DNA from: Verrucomicrobiota bacterium
Lineage (GTDB): Bacteria; Verrucomicrobiota; Verrucomicrobiia; Chthoniobacterales; UBA10450
Assembly: GCA_003217875.1 (NCBI GenBank)
Contig: QHMR01000011.1
Location: 1 to 58,162, forward strand
DNA length: 58,162 nucleotides
Reading direction: 5' to 3'
The position numbers and the translations under genes were made by a program. This document shows positions 43,418 through 52,079 of this stretch, piece by piece (position 1 is the first letter of the stretch; every line of letters begins with the position of its first letter). The notes under the pieces were generated by a model. The model ran no database searches. It saw only the letters and a list, made by a program, of their open reading frames with translations, and was not told the origin of the DNA.

Positions 43418-44194
43418 ATGAACGAAGAACCGAAAGAGCCGGCGCGCGTGGGACAGGGAATGGATTACGGCGAACAAGCCGACGTCCAGCAGGTACACGC
43501 TGCTGTTCAACGTGAAAAACGCGAACCGCGCGTCGGTGCCGAGCCGCTCTCGATTTGGCTCATCGCGATCTACGGACTGGCGATTTTTTTTGGTGGCGCG
43601 TATCTCGGCCGTTACTCGGGCAACTTCAGCAGTGGCGGGCTCGACCCGATGGGCGCGCCGCCTCCGGCAAAGAAAGCAGTGGCGGGTCCTGCTGGCGGCG
43701 AGCAGGCGGCGGAATTATCGCCCCACGATCGCGGCAAGAAGGTTTTCTCGGCGAATTGTCAGACCTGTCATCAAGCCAATGGTCAAGGCGTGCCGGGTCA
43801 ATATCCGCCTCTTGCCGGTTCCGAATTTACAACTGGCGGCTCGCGACGCATGGGCATGATAGTACTCAAAGGTTTGCAGGGCCCGGTTAAAGTTAAAGGC
43901 CAACAGTACGGCACCGCTGTCATGCAACCGTGGGACAAAACTTTGACTGACAAACAGATTGCCGATGTCATGACTTACGAGCGAAGCGAATGGGGCAACA
44001 GCGCCAGCCCGCTCACACCCGAACAAATTGCCGCGTTGCGCAAAGAGCTGGCCAATCATCCCGAATCATTCACTGAGCACGATATTCTTGCCGCTCCTGA
44101 CGAAGATCTTTCCGGAGGCGCACCGGCAGGCGGTGCGCCAGCAAAACCGGGGGAAGCCTCAAAGCCGGGCCAACCTCCGAAGCCGCACGGATAG
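43418..44194 (+). CDS. CcoP-like monoheme cytochrome c
   Basis: The 258-residue protein starts at ATG 43418, with a membrane helix at about 45-64 and one cytochrome c domain (Cys114-QT-Cys-His118, likely axial Met169 in TAVMQPWDKTL). Classical CcoP has two heme domains; here there is one, and the N-terminal membrane part is single. The C-terminal 35 residues are Gly/Pro/Lys-rich. It is the last gene of the cytochrome group and likely the exit carrier. Confidence 0.88.
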   Translation: MNEEPKEPARVGQGMDYGEQADVQQVHAAVQREKREPRVGAEPLSIWLIAIYGLAIFFGGAYLGRYSGNFSSGGLDPMGAPPPAKKAVAGPAGGEQAAELSPHDRGKKVFSANCQTCHQANGQGVPGQYPPLAGSEFTTGGSRRMGMIVLKGLQGPVKVKGQQYGTAVMQPWDKTLTDKQIADVMTYERSEWGNSASPLTPEQIAALRKELANHPESFTEHDILAAPDEDLSGGAPAGGAPAKPGEASKPGQPPKPHG

Positions 44195-44256
44195 CGTCTG
44201 GCGACAAGGTAGCTAACAAAGCCGGACGAGAGATCAAAACCGAAACATTAAACGCT

Positions 44257-44889
44257 GTGAGCTACAAACCGCCCACGGTGAAGTTGCCAGTGCCCTTTGA
44301 GAAAATCGACGGACAGACGGTGACGTTCAGACCGATGCGAGACGGAATAAATTCGGAAGTGTCAGGTGTGATCCAAGTCATCAAAGAAGCGGACGGATTT
44401 AGCGTTAATGCCTCGTACATCGTCGGCCAGGATCCGCCGAGTTCTCACGTGTATTGGTTCGATCAATCCGAGATCGATGCGATCACCAGGTCGCTGGTCA
44501 AAGAAAAGCGCCGTATTCTTGTTGTTGACGATGATCCAGACAGCACGCACCTGCTCAAAATCCTTCTCGAAAAGACCGGCAACTATGTCGTGCTCGAAGA
44601 GAATGACCCTGATGAAGCTCATCAAAGCGCTAGGAATTTTCGGCCGGATGCGATCTTGCTGGACATTATGATGCCAAAGACAGATGGAGGCGAAGTAGCA
44701 GCACAAATCGACACCGATCCAGAATTACGTAGCACGCCGATAATTTTTCTCACTGCGTTAATCACAGAACCTGAGACAAAAGCTGGTCTCCGCATCGAAG
44801 GGCATCGATCTCTCGCGAAGCCGATCAATATTCCTGAGTTGATCGACCAGATTGAAGAAAGCCTGCGCGCGCTTGGGCCGGGGACGTAA
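44257..44889 (+). CDS. Single-domain response regulator with N-terminal extension
   Basis: The 210-residue protein starts at GTG 44257. Residues 85-205 form a CheY-like receiver: acidic pocket DDD at 91-93, phospho-acceptor Asp136 in LLDIMMPKTDG, Thr166 in FLTAL and Lys188 in LAKPI. The first 80 residues (KLPVPFEKIDGQTVTF and so on) form a small beta-rich domain of unknown kind. No DNA-binding output or histidine kinase adjoins it. It follows the respiratory genes on the same strand and may sense or report on that operon, which is inference. Confidence 0.85.
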   Translation: MSYKPPTVKLPVPFEKIDGQTVTFRPMRDGINSEVSGVIQVIKEADGFSVNASYIVGQDPPSSHVYWFDQSEIDAITRSLVKEKRRILVVDDDPDSTHLLKILLEKTGNYVVLEENDPDEAHQSARNFRPDAILLDIMMPKTDGGEVAAQIDTDPELRSTPIIFLTALITEPETKAGLRIEGHRSLAKPINIPELIDQIEESLRALGPGT

Positions 44890-44973
44890 AGGTCGCTGAG
44901 ACACCGCGATCTTTCGAGGCCGTCGCGCTTGCTGACAGAATCGTGGGGAGTAATTACTGCGCAGCGGGTTTGG

Positions 44974-46407
44974 ATGCGATCACCTAAGTTTTTGGTCATC
45001 ATTGGTGCCGGTCTCGGGTCGGCTGCGTTCTCGTATTTGGGCACCGGCCTTCAGCCAATTTGGTGGATGCTGTGGTTGGCGCCTGTTCCCGTACTCGCGA
45101 TCGCGCCGCGAATCCGTAATAGCACAGCTTTTCTGCTCGGTTCGGTCGCGTGGCTCATTGGCGAAATGAACCAATGGAACTACGTCAGGCATGAGATCGA
45201 ACTGCCATGGCAAATCATGATCCTTTACTTTGTAGTCCCTGCTGCGGTTTTCGGTTTGGGCGTTCTATTCGTGCGTAGCTTTCTTCGCGGTGGATTGCTC
45301 TTCCTCGCGGCGCTTGCTTTCCCAGTTTATTGGGTGGCATACGAATATCTCACCGCGATCGCGTCGCCTCATAGCACCTGGGGCAACCTCGCTTACACAC
45401 AAATGAATTGCCTCCCCGTGATCCAGATCGCTTCGATCATTGGTCTTTGGGGGATTAGCTTCATCGTGTTTCTGTTTGCCGGCACGATCGCAGCTCTGTT
45501 GAGCGGCATCGGAAATCCGCGGCAACGTGGTGCGCTTGTCGTCACTATCGGCATCGTTGTTTGCGCGTTCTTTCTTTTTGGCGAATGGCGGTTGCGGTCA
45601 AATCCTTCGGCTGAATCTGTAGCGGTGACACTTATCGCTAAGGACGTGCCGATGAGCGTTTACCTCGGTACCGAAGAGCAAGCGCTAGCACTGTTGCGCG
45701 AGTATGCTGGCGAGGTCCGGCGTGTTACTCCAACTGGAACGGAGGCTGTTGTTCTCCCGGAAAAAATCGCGCGCGTTAGCGAGAACGCGTTAGCGGAGGT
45801 GGATGCGCTCTTTTCTGCAACTGCTGCTGACACACGCGCGGCGATTGTCCTTGGCCTTGTTCGGCGAACGCCATTCGGCACCTTTAATTCTTCTCGCTTT
45901 TATTCGGCGGACGGAAAATTCGAGGCGAACTACGATAAGCATCATCTGGTACCGGGCGTTGAGCCCGAAAAACCCGGCGACAAACGAGTGCTTCTCGACC
46001 AAGTGTCGGGACGTTGGGGATTGCAAATTTGCAAGGACATGGATTTCCCGAAGCTCAGCCGCAAATATGCCGCCGAAGGCGCCACCCTGCTGCTGGTGCC
46101 TGCATGGGACTTCAATCTCGATCGCTGGCTGCACGCGCGGATGGCCGTGCTACGCGCGGTTGAGAACGGTTTTGCGCTTGCTCGTTCCGGGCGCAACGGA
46201 CTCTTAACCCTTAGCGATAATCGTGGTCGGATCGTCGCTGAGGCCGCAACCGTTCCCGGCCGTTTCGTCTCGATTACAGCAAAAGTAAACGTTGGGTCTG
46301 CACAAACGTTTTACACGCGAGCTGGCGATTGGTTCGGCTGGGTTTGCGTCGCCATTTTCGTCAGCCTGGTCGCATTTCGGCTCCTTGCGCCATCGCGAAT
46401 CGGATAG
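44974..46407 (+). CDS. lnt: Apolipoprotein N-acyltransferase-like protein
   Basis: The 477-residue protein has five to six N-terminal membrane helices, a nitrilase-like domain (about 215-440) and a last membrane helix. The catalytic triad fits Glu263 (VLPEKI), Lys322 (YDKHHLVPG) and Cys353 (LQICKDMDF), numbered from ATG 44974. Lnt adds the third acyl chain to lipoproteins at the inner membrane. An in-frame TTG at 44929 would add 15 residues. The GLQICKDMDFP motif differs from the usual ICYE of Lnt, so a related nitrilase-family acyltransferase is possible. Confidence 0.85.
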   Translation: MRSPKFLVIIGAGLGSAAFSYLGTGLQPIWWMLWLAPVPVLAIAPRIRNSTAFLLGSVAWLIGEMNQWNYVRHEIELPWQIMILYFVVPAAVFGLGVLFVRSFLRGGLLFLAALAFPVYWVAYEYLTAIASPHSTWGNLAYTQMNCLPVIQIASIIGLWGISFIVFLFAGTIAALLSGIGNPRQRGALVVTIGIVVCAFFLFGEWRLRSNPSAESVAVTLIAKDVPMSVYLGTEEQALALLREYAGEVRRVTPTGTEAVVLPEKIARVSENALAEVDALFSATAADTRAAIVLGLVRRTPFGTFNSSRFYSADGKFEANYDKHHLVPGVEPEKPGDKRVLLDQVSGRWGLQICKDMDFPKLSRKYAAEGATLLLVPAWDFNLDRWLHARMAVLRAVENGFALARSGRNGLLTLSDNRGRIVAEAATVPGRFVSITAKVNVGSAQTFYTRAGDWFGWVCVAIFVSLVAFRLLAPSRIG

Positions 46408-46440
46408 AAGAAGGCGCACGCGGAGTCGTGGGCACGCGAG

Positions 46441-47820
46441 CTAAGACGCCGTCGCGCTCGCTGGAATGAAAGTTTCCGGTTCATCGAATCGAAGTCGCTT
46501 CCGCAGCTCGTGCCGGAGCAGCAAAAGATTAACGCACATCTGCAGAATGATGGATCCAACCGACAGATACCATACGTGTTTTATCTCAAACCCAGGCGTT
46601 CGTGATATGAGCAACGCTGGCACAGCGAACACTGCCAGCCGTGTCATCGAACTGAACAGCGGCGGCAGCGTGTTACCGATTCCTTGGAAAATGCTGGAAC
46701 TTACAAAGACAATCCCCGCCGATATGAAATTCAATGAGACGATCTGAAGGTATTCGCCGCCAAAAGCAATCACGCGCGGATCGCGTGAGAAAACGCGAAT
46801 CAACGTCGCCGGCGCGAAATACGTGATTAACGTGAGCACCAGCATCATCAGTGACGCGATGCCAATAGCCGAATAGACGGAACGCCGGACTCGATCGGCA
46901 CGACGTCCGCCGAAGTTCTGTCCCACTACAGGTGAAACAGCAAAGCTGAGCGCCACCACGGGCAGAAAAAGAGCCTGCATCACGCGCGCGCCGATTCCGA
47001 AACCCGCCTGAGCCGCAGGTCCAAACCCGCGGATGATCGCGTAAACCAGCATGATGTAAACGAAGAGCAACAAAAATTCCGCGCCCGCCGGCACACCGAT
47101 CCGCAGCATCCCGCCCCAAATTTTTGTGTCCGGGCGAAACAGCGGAAACCGAAACCGCAGGTAATGATATTTCTTTTTGAAATAAATTACCATCAGCACA
47201 TCGGCGACGAGTATCGAAACAAACGTGGCAAGCGCTGCGCCGGTCACACCCAGTTTCGGCCATGGACCAATTCCAAAAATTAGCAATGGAGCGAGCACGA
47301 TGTTGAGCAGCACGCTCAGAATCTGGAATCCTACAGCTGGCTTTATGATGCCAGTAGCGCGCAGCGCCGAACCCAGCGCCACGAGAGGAAACTGAAGTAA
47401 GAGTCCAGGAAGAAACCAGAGCAGATAAGCTTTTGCCAGGATCGCCGTCGCCGCGTCCGCGCTCAACCATTCGCAATAGGCAGGACGCACAAGGAACCCG
47501 ACACCACCCAAAATGATGGCAAGTAAGATAGACATGACAAAAGATTGGTTGAACACAAGCTCGGCGCGCGGTTGGTCCTTTCTTCCGGCGGCGTGCGCGA
47601 TCAACGTAGTGGTTCCGACACCCAGCATCTGGGTCAGCGCCAGCACAATCATCATGATGTTTCCCGCCACGCCAACGGCCGCAATCGCTTCCTTCCCGAG
47701 GTGTCCAACCCAATAAAGATCGGCCAGTAAATAAAGCGTTTGCACCACCATGCTCGCAGCCAAAAACGCAGACATATGCAGCAAATGCCTGGTCACTGAA
47801 CCCGTCGTCAGATCTTTCAT
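46441..47820 (-). CDS. MATE family efflux transporter
   Basis: The 459-residue protein has twelve membrane helices and the MATE pattern: TGSVTRHLLHMSAFLAASMVVQ at the start, LYWVGHLGKEAIAAVGVAG, then the second half with PVVGQNFGGRRADRVR and FQGIGNT. MATE proteins export cationic drugs in exchange for Na+ or H+. It converges with lnt, 33 bp between stops. No regulator adjoins it. Confidence 0.92.
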   Translation of the reverse strand: MKDLTTGSVTRHLLHMSAFLAASMVVQTLYLLADLYWVGHLGKEAIAAVGVAGNIMMIVLALTQMLGVGTTTLIAHAAGRKDQPRAELVFNQSFVMSILLAIILGGVGFLVRPAYCEWLSADAATAILAKAYLLWFLPGLLLQFPLVALGSALRATGIIKPAVGFQILSVLLNIVLAPLLIFGIGPWPKLGVTGAALATFVSILVADVLMVIYFKKKYHYLRFRFPLFRPDTKIWGGMLRIGVPAGAEFLLLFVYIMLVYAIIRGFGPAAQAGFGIGARVMQALFLPVVALSFAVSPVVGQNFGGRRADRVRRSVYSAIGIASLMMLVLTLITYFAPATLIRVFSRDPRVIAFGGEYLQIVSLNFISAGIVFVSSSIFQGIGNTLPPLFSSMTRLAVFAVPALLISRTPGFEIKHVWYLSVGSIILQMCVNLLLLRHELRKRLRFDEPETFIPASATAS

Positions 47821-48005
47821 AAATTAACTGCGTCTACAATGCGTGCTGCGTACCGAGCCTTGAGTAAGATCTTTCATTCGGCCCGAAGCTTCGCTCAACG
47901 TTTCAGTTGCTCGAAATTCGAACTACGAGGGTGGCGAGCCGACGATCATCACCGCTCATGTTTTTCTCGCGCAACTTTTGCTACTGGGGAAAGATTCAAA
48001 TCTGT

Positions 48006-48161
48006 ATGAAGGCGTACACGAAAGTTCTCTTTTCCGTTTTCGCAGCGATCATATGCGCGACTGCACTCGCAGCAGATCAGCCCGCGTGTAAAGAGACCGG
48101 CAAAAATTGCCCGATGAATAACGGTAAGGCGTGCAATTGCGGCAAGAGCTGCGATTGCTAG
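48006..48161 (+). CDS. Secreted Cys-rich mini-protein (metallothionein-like)
   Basis: The 51-residue product starts at ATG 48006 with an upstream GGGGA ribosome site. A signal peptide of about 22 residues ends TALAA. The mature 28 residues hold six cysteines in CKETGKNC, ACNC and SCDC patterns. This spacing resembles small metal-binding peptides. A periplasmic or outer-surface metal or thiol buffer is a plausible role, but it is inference. No partner gene is seen. Confidence 0.65.
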   Translation: MKAYTKVLFSVFAAIICATALAADQPACKETGKNCPMNNGKACNCGKSCDC

Positions 48162-48169
48162 GCGAATAC

Positions 48170-48290
48170 TGTAGCGGCAGGCATCTCGCCTGCGATCATT
48201 ACTGTAGCGGCGGTTTGTAAATCGCGGGTTCATCTCTCGCCGTGCCGAAGCTTGTCACACACAGGTCAGCTGCGTTGTAGCCTGCCTGCT
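48170..48290. repeat. Cluster of TGTAGCGGC half-elements
   Basis: TGTAGCGGC occurs at 48170 and 48203, 33 bases apart. The first is followed by the small palindrome GCAGGCATCTCGCCTGC, and a further GTTGTAGCCTGCC follows at about 48275. These look like parts of the TGTAG-ended inverted-repeat family found at 11.4, 13.6 and 14.9 kb. No gene is seen in the stretch up to 48353. Confidence 0.55.
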
Positions 48291-48353
48291 CGCGAAGAAA
48301 TTCGGAGCTGTCGGTGACTCCGGCTTATTCCAATCTCGAGACCCTGACGCAGA

Positions 48354-48980
48354 TCAAATCTTCGAAGGCGAAGCTTTCGCCTCTTTAAGGCGCGCTGCTT
48401 TGCGCGGCAATTCGCGGAGTGAAGCTGGCGATGGCGTATCGTTCCATTCCATCAGCATCTTTTCCATTTTCGGGCCGTTGTCCTTTAACCAGGCACTCAT
48501 TTGGTCGCCGACTTTCTCGCCGTAAATGCGATGTGAATACACGATCGCGCATCCGGCGCCGTCCACTAATTTAAAGCGAGCAAACGCCACCTCGATAAAG
48601 TTTGACCGGCCAAACACCACCGCGATGAAATGCTCCGCGGGCCGATCCGGCGTCCGAGGAACTGAATTGGTTCTGAGCACCGTGCCGTTGTGGCTTTTAT
48701 AATTTTCCAGGACCGCGTTCGCTTTTGCTGCCAGCGCGTCACCATCATGAGCATTCGAGTAAACATTCATCGTGATCATATCAGACCATTTCTCGAGGTC
48801 CTCTTGACCGCCAGGCGTAAATTCATGCTGATCATTCATCGACCAGCGGTGGAAATAACTGACGCCTTCGAAAACGAACGCTGGCTTCGCTGCTGTAGCG
48901 GCCGCCTGCGTCTCTTGCGCATACAGTGCGATGCTCGCTACAGACTGCACGAGAACAAGCTGAAGGATGTGAATTCTCAT
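48354..48980 (-). CDS. Exported protein of unknown function
   Basis: The 208-residue protein from ATG 48980 begins with a signal peptide (MRIHILQLVLVQSVASIALYA). The mature part contains FEGVSYFHRWSMNDQHEFTP, LEKWSDMITMNVY, and HFIAVVFGRSNFIEVAFARF. It is probably a single globular periplasmic domain. I recognise no named family. The codons for the signal cleavage region coincide with a 49-bp TGTAGCG...CGCTACA inverted element. An in-frame extension to 49190 has no start support. Confidence 0.7.
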   Translation of the reverse strand: MRIHILQLVLVQSVASIALYAQETQAAATAAKPAFVFEGVSYFHRWSMNDQHEFTPGGQEDLEKWSDMITMNVYSNAHDGDALAAKANAVLENYKSHNGTVLRTNSVPRTPDRPAEHFIAVVFGRSNFIEVAFARFKLVDGAGCAIVYSHRIYGEKVGDQMSAWLKDNGPKMEKMLMEWNDTPSPASLRELPRKAARLKEAKASPSKI

Positions 48981-49045
48981 AATCTTAACCGTGCCTGGTC
49001 TCTCGACTCTCAATAATCGACGATCAACCGTGACATCATAACCGC

Positions 49046-49414
49046 TCAAGCCGGTGATGGCGGCGAGGGAATCGGAGGAGTAACTCCGGGAGAGACTCGC
49101 TTTCGCCAGGCTACACGATGCAGGATGAGAAAGATCAGCCAGCTGACAAATGCGACTAGTCCTCCGGGAATAGTAACGAGCATGAACCAACCCATCACGC
49201 CGAGATCGTACAGAAGCTCGCCATAATCGTGCCCGTTGATAATGCAGGGATGCACTGAACCTTCATCGACCTTGCAGCCGTACGCATTAGCAATCCAAGC
49301 GCACAACATCACAGATCCAATCGGCGCAAACGCAAACGCCAGGATCAGGAAAAGCGCCAGCAGGTACCAAACCCACGGGAAACGTTTTCTCCGTGGCGAA
49401 GGTGGCGGGTTCAT
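49046..49414 (-). CDS. Small membrane protein of unknown function
   Basis: The 122-residue protein has a Pro/Arg-rich start (MNPPPSPRRKRF), a membrane helix at about 14-45, a short loop with KVDEGSVHPCIINGHDYGELLYDLGV, a second helix at about 75-105 and a Pro-rich tail. The loop, with Cys, His and acidic residues between two helices, is of a type common in uncharacterised bacterial membrane proteins. It stands 65 bp upstream of the exported protein gene on the same strand. Confidence 0.65.
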   Translation of the reverse strand: MNPPPSPRRKRFPWVWYLLALFLILAFAFAPIGSVMLCAWIANAYGCKVDEGSVHPCIINGHDYGELLYDLGVMGWFMLVTIPGGLVAFVSWLIFLILHRVAWRKRVSPGVTPPIPSPPSPA

Positions 49415-49643
49415 ATCAACTAGCTCCAAGCTTTAGCCACAGGATGGACACACTTGGAACACCGATACAAGACTGTTCGCAGATACGCAGACGATATAGC
49501 CAGTCGCTGATTGCCACGCCGAAGCTCAGCGGAGCGGGTGCGCCATCTCACATTCGATCAACGGATGGTGGACGCGAATGCGTACACGGAACGCGCCGAG
49601 ATTGCTCTCGGCGCGAAGCCTTGATCTAATTGCGAGTTCGCGA

Positions 49644-49961
49644 TCAGGTCTGCGTGTCAGCTTTCTCGCCTTTCTTGCACTCGGCTTTGAACTTTGCGAA
49701 CTGCTCCGGAGTCAGGATTGCTTTTGCCTCCTGCCTGTATTTGGTCTCGCTCGCTTCGGAGCAACCCGCCTTCTGATGCTCGGTCATGGCCGCATCCATC
49801 TTTGTCTTCTGATCAGCCGTCAGGTTCAGGCTCGCCAATGAAACCTGACACGCAGCCTTCGCTTCGTTTCCGACTTGTTTTGTGCAGTCGCCATGTTCAC
49901 CCGCAAACATCGTGCCTGCCACAAACAGTCCCGCCGTTACTAACGCAATGAGTTTCGTCAT
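49644..49961 (-). CDS. Small periplasmic Cys-containing helical protein
   Basis: The 105-residue protein has a signal peptide ending FVAGTMFAG, then four cysteines (DCTK, AACQ, AGCS, AECK) and helical segments with LNLTADQKTKMDAAMTEH and AILTPEQFAKFKAECK. The repeated LT-x-x-Q-K pattern recalls the CpxP/Spy-like LTxxQ family, periplasmic chaperone-like or metal-sensing proteins. Assignment to that group is tentative. Confidence 0.65.
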   Translation of the reverse strand: MTKLIALVTAGLFVAGTMFAGEHGDCTKQVGNEAKAACQVSLASLNLTADQKTKMDAAMTEHQKAGCSEASETKYRQEAKAILTPEQFAKFKAECKKGEKADTQT

Positions 49962-50041
49962 AGTGGAAGCTAGACATAGCCGCAGCGATCATCGTTCAAA
50001 ATCCCTCTGGAATCGCGATTGCTGGCTGCCAGGTCCAACCT

Positions 50042-50617
50042 TCATCGTTCTCGCGCAAACTTCTCGATGTCACTTACCACCCGATCGAGCTCGCCGACGA
50101 GATCGGTATGATCGCCATGCTGGCGAAACGCGGTGACAAGCGCGCGGTAATACCAAAGCGTGCCGTCTTTCTTACCGGCGAACCGCTCGAAGACCTCCAG
50201 ACCGTTTCTTCGAAGTTCAGCCAGGATCGCACGCGTATTATGCAACTTATCGGACGCTGATACCAGCCGTGTCGAGGAATCGGAGTCTTTGAGGTGCTCG
50301 ATGTAAGCTCGCTTTCGTTCCAACCATGGCGGCTTTGGCGTCTCATGGGCATCGGTGCAACCATCAACGATTCTGGCGACATCATCGCCAAATTTTTCTC
50401 GAATCTCGCGCAATCGTTCCGCGCCGCCGCAATCTTCCACCGTATCATGAAGAAGCGCGCCGATCGCTTCGGTTTCATTCGCGCCGTACTCGAGCGCGAT
50501 AGCGGTGACGCCAAGGATATGCGCGATGAACGGAATCCCCGTTTTCTTGCGCGTCTGATTACCATGCGCCCGGGTCGCATAAATCAGCGCTTCCTCAAAT
50601 TGCCGGGAAAACTTCAT
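50042..50617 (-). CDS. Stand-alone HD-domain hydrolase, SpoT/MESH1-like
   Basis: The 191-residue protein has the metal-dependent HD pattern of SpoT hydrolase domains: ATRAHGNQTRKKTGIPFIAH, the HD pair in GALLHDTVEDCGG, and LVSASDKLHNTRAIL. It lacks the synthetase, TGS and ACT domains, so it is a small alarmone hydrolase candidate that would break (p)ppGpp, or a phosphohydrolase of another nucleotide. It lies alone on the minus strand after the small TM-protein gene. Confidence 0.82.
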   Translation of the reverse strand: MKFSRQFEEALIYATRAHGNQTRKKTGIPFIAHILGVTAIALEYGANETEAIGALLHDTVEDCGGAERLREIREKFGDDVARIVDGCTDAHETPKPPWLERKRAYIEHLKDSDSSTRLVSASDKLHNTRAILAELRRNGLEVFERFAGKKDGTLWYYRALVTAFRQHGDHTDLVGELDRVVSDIEKFARER

Positions 50618-50705
50618 CTCGATTTTCGGGTGTAACGGTTACAACCCTTCGGCGAAGGAATTTCAATCTGTGTTGATCCACGGCGAACAAGTCCAATTGA
50701 GTAGT

Positions 50706-51050
50706 TCATTGCTGGGGATGCGTCTTTCTGAATCCGTCCGTGTACCCCTTTTCGAAAGCCTGCTTCCGAGCCTGCAGCCCGCCCGCTGGCGAAAGATTTC
50801 GGAGCTCGTCGCCAGCCCCCTGGTGCTCGAGATACTTCTGAGCCATCATGTTCAACTCAGCGGCGCTCGGCAATTTTGCGTCGCGCGGGGATTGCTCGCC
50901 CGCTTTCTCCCCAATTTCGTACGCCGCCCGCTCCTCCGCTGTTCTGCCATGAGCGGCGCGATGAGTATAAAACACCGTCACGCCGCACACGACAAAAGCC
51001 GCCACTCCCATCAACACAAAGAATCGCACTGGCTTGAATTCTCTGGGCAT
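50706..51050 (-). CDS. Single-TM protein of unknown function
   Basis: The 114-residue protein from ATG 51050 has a basic start (MPREFKPVR), a membrane helix at about 9-28 and a soluble tail with AYEIGEKAGEQSPRDAKLPSA and a helical RKQAFEKGYTDGFRK end. I recognise no family. Its first 17 codons and upstream region are duplicated at 51434-51516, where the copy leads into the spike gene. An in-frame extension to 51230 would run antisense-free through the spike gene's end and is not used. Confidence 0.6.
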   Translation of the reverse strand: MPREFKPVRFFVLMGVAAFVVCGVTVFYTHRAAHGRTAEERAAYEIGEKAGEQSPRDAKLPSAAELNMMAQKYLEHQGAGDELRNLSPAGGLQARKQAFEKGYTDGFRKTHPQQ

Positions 51051-51075
51051 GAGTCGGGCTAGATAATCAAATGCG
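50990..51075 (-). repeat. Duplicated gene 5' end, copy A
   Basis: About 85 bp here match 51434-51516 in the same orientation, with the block CACTCCCATCAACACAAAGAA and GGCTTGAATTCTCTGG identical or nearly so. It covers the upstream region, the ATG and the first 17 codons of the single-TM protein gene. Confidence 0.8.
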
Positions 51076-51087
51076 GCAAGCCGTTGT

Positions 51088-51381
51088 TCATGGGGCGTTC
51101 CACAGTGAACGTGGCGTTTCGGCTGAACCGGTAAAGTAGCAGCCCGACCAGATCGGATAAGCTGGATCGCCTTGTTCGAATTCGATCCACACGTTAGAGC
51201 CAATCTCAGGTAATCCGCTCCCGACATCATCGGAAAGCGGTAGTGTCACACAAGGCATCGCCCACGGGGTATCGGCCTCGCCTAAAACGTCAGGTACTCT
51301 GGCGCGAATTCGCCCCATTTGCTCTGGGTCGCGATTGTCTGTGACGAGACCACGATATTTGCCGAAATATTTCACGCTCAT
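51088..51381 (-). CDS. Phage-type baseplate spike protein, gp5 OB-fold domain
   Basis: The 97-residue protein from ATG 51381 is a stand-alone OB-fold of the gp5/VgrG/gpV kind: KYRGLVTDNRDPEQMGRI, RARVPDVLG, LPEIGSNVWIEFEQGDPAYP and IWSGCYF. In contractile injection systems and T4-like phages this domain forms the top of the membrane-piercing spike. No needle, lysozyme or hub domain is attached. It has a GGAGGA ribosome site and its ATG overlaps the stop of the duplicated 37-residue frame upstream. The tail sheath gene lies 0.9 kb away on the same strand. Confidence 0.85.
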   Translation of the reverse strand: MSVKYFGKYRGLVTDNRDPEQMGRIRARVPDVLGEADTPWAMPCVTLPLSDDVGSGLPEIGSNVWIEFEQGDPAYPIWSGCYFTGSAETPRSLWNAP

Positions 51382-51491
51382 TTCTCCACGTCCTCCTTCG
51401 CCGTTGCGCAATGAGTGGTGGTGGCGCTGCGCCCGACAAATGCCACTCCCATCAACACAAAGAAACGTACCGGCTTGAATTCTCTGGCCAT
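51378..51491 (-). pseudogene. Duplicated 5' fragment fused ahead of the spike gene
   Basis: The frame from ATG 51491 gives 37 residues, of which the first 17 (MAREFKPVRFFVLMGVA) copy the start of the single-TM protein. It then diverges and ends at a TGA that overlaps the spike gene ATG (ATGA). It may be translated as a short membrane leader coupled to the spike gene, or be a remnant of the duplication. Confidence 0.6.
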
Positions 51492-51516
51492 ACTCGGAAC
51501 TAAACAATCACACGCG
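51434..51516 (-). repeat. Duplicated gene 5' end, copy B
   Basis: This 83-bp copy matches 50990-51075 and lies upstream of the spike gene. The two copies are direct repeats flanking that gene. Confidence 0.8.
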
Positions 51517-51665
51517 ATTCTTGCTGGCAATGTTCCATGTCAGCGAATAGTTGGAGGCTCCCTTTTCGCGAAAACAACTTTCCGTCGAGGCGACCACGTG
51601 CGGTTTCTTGTGCAACTTCGCAGAGATTGTTGGGTTCAATCGGCCAAACGACAGGAGGACTACTC

Positions 51666-51953
51666 ATGGGAAAGAAACTTATTGTGATGGCATCGGCCGT
51701 CTTCGCGTTCGGCTTTGCGTTAGCACTGCGCTCGAATGCGGGGACTGAGATGATCGAACCGTACCGCGCGCCCGCGCCGACTTATGGTTACGCGCCACCG
51801 CCACCGCGGCCGATCTACTACGCGCCTCCTCCGGTGGTCGGCGTCGTCGTTGCTCCAACCTATGGTTATTATGGCCCGCGGTTCGGGTTTTACCGTGGCC
51901 ACCGATTCAACGGGCGACACGCGTATTGGCGTTCTCATCATCACTGGCGATAA
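51666..51953 (+). CDS. Small secreted Pro/Tyr/His-rich protein
   Basis: The 95-residue protein has a strong AGGAGG ribosome site, a signal peptide (about 1-25, ending RSNAG) and a mature part made of Pro, Tyr, Gly and, at the end, His and Arg (PTYGYAPPPPRPIYYAPPP, then GHRFNGRHAYWRSHHHW). It should be unfolded or form a surface-binding coat; the His cluster could bind metal. It sits between spike and sheath genes but on the opposite strand, so it is not part of that unit. Confidence 0.7.
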   Translation: MGKKLIVMASAVFAFGFALALRSNAGTEMIEPYRAPAPTYGYAPPPPRPIYYAPPPVVGVVVAPTYGYYGPRFGFYRGHRFNGRHAYWRSHHHWR

Positions 51954-52079
51954 CCCACACCCAGAGCGCTGAACACGTGACGCAGCGACCGCGCTGTGTT
52001 CGGGGAAACGGGTGGGATTAACGAACGGAGCCGCTGTAGCGGCCGAGGCGCGTGCCATGTCTAAGCTTGGTAGGCGGCG

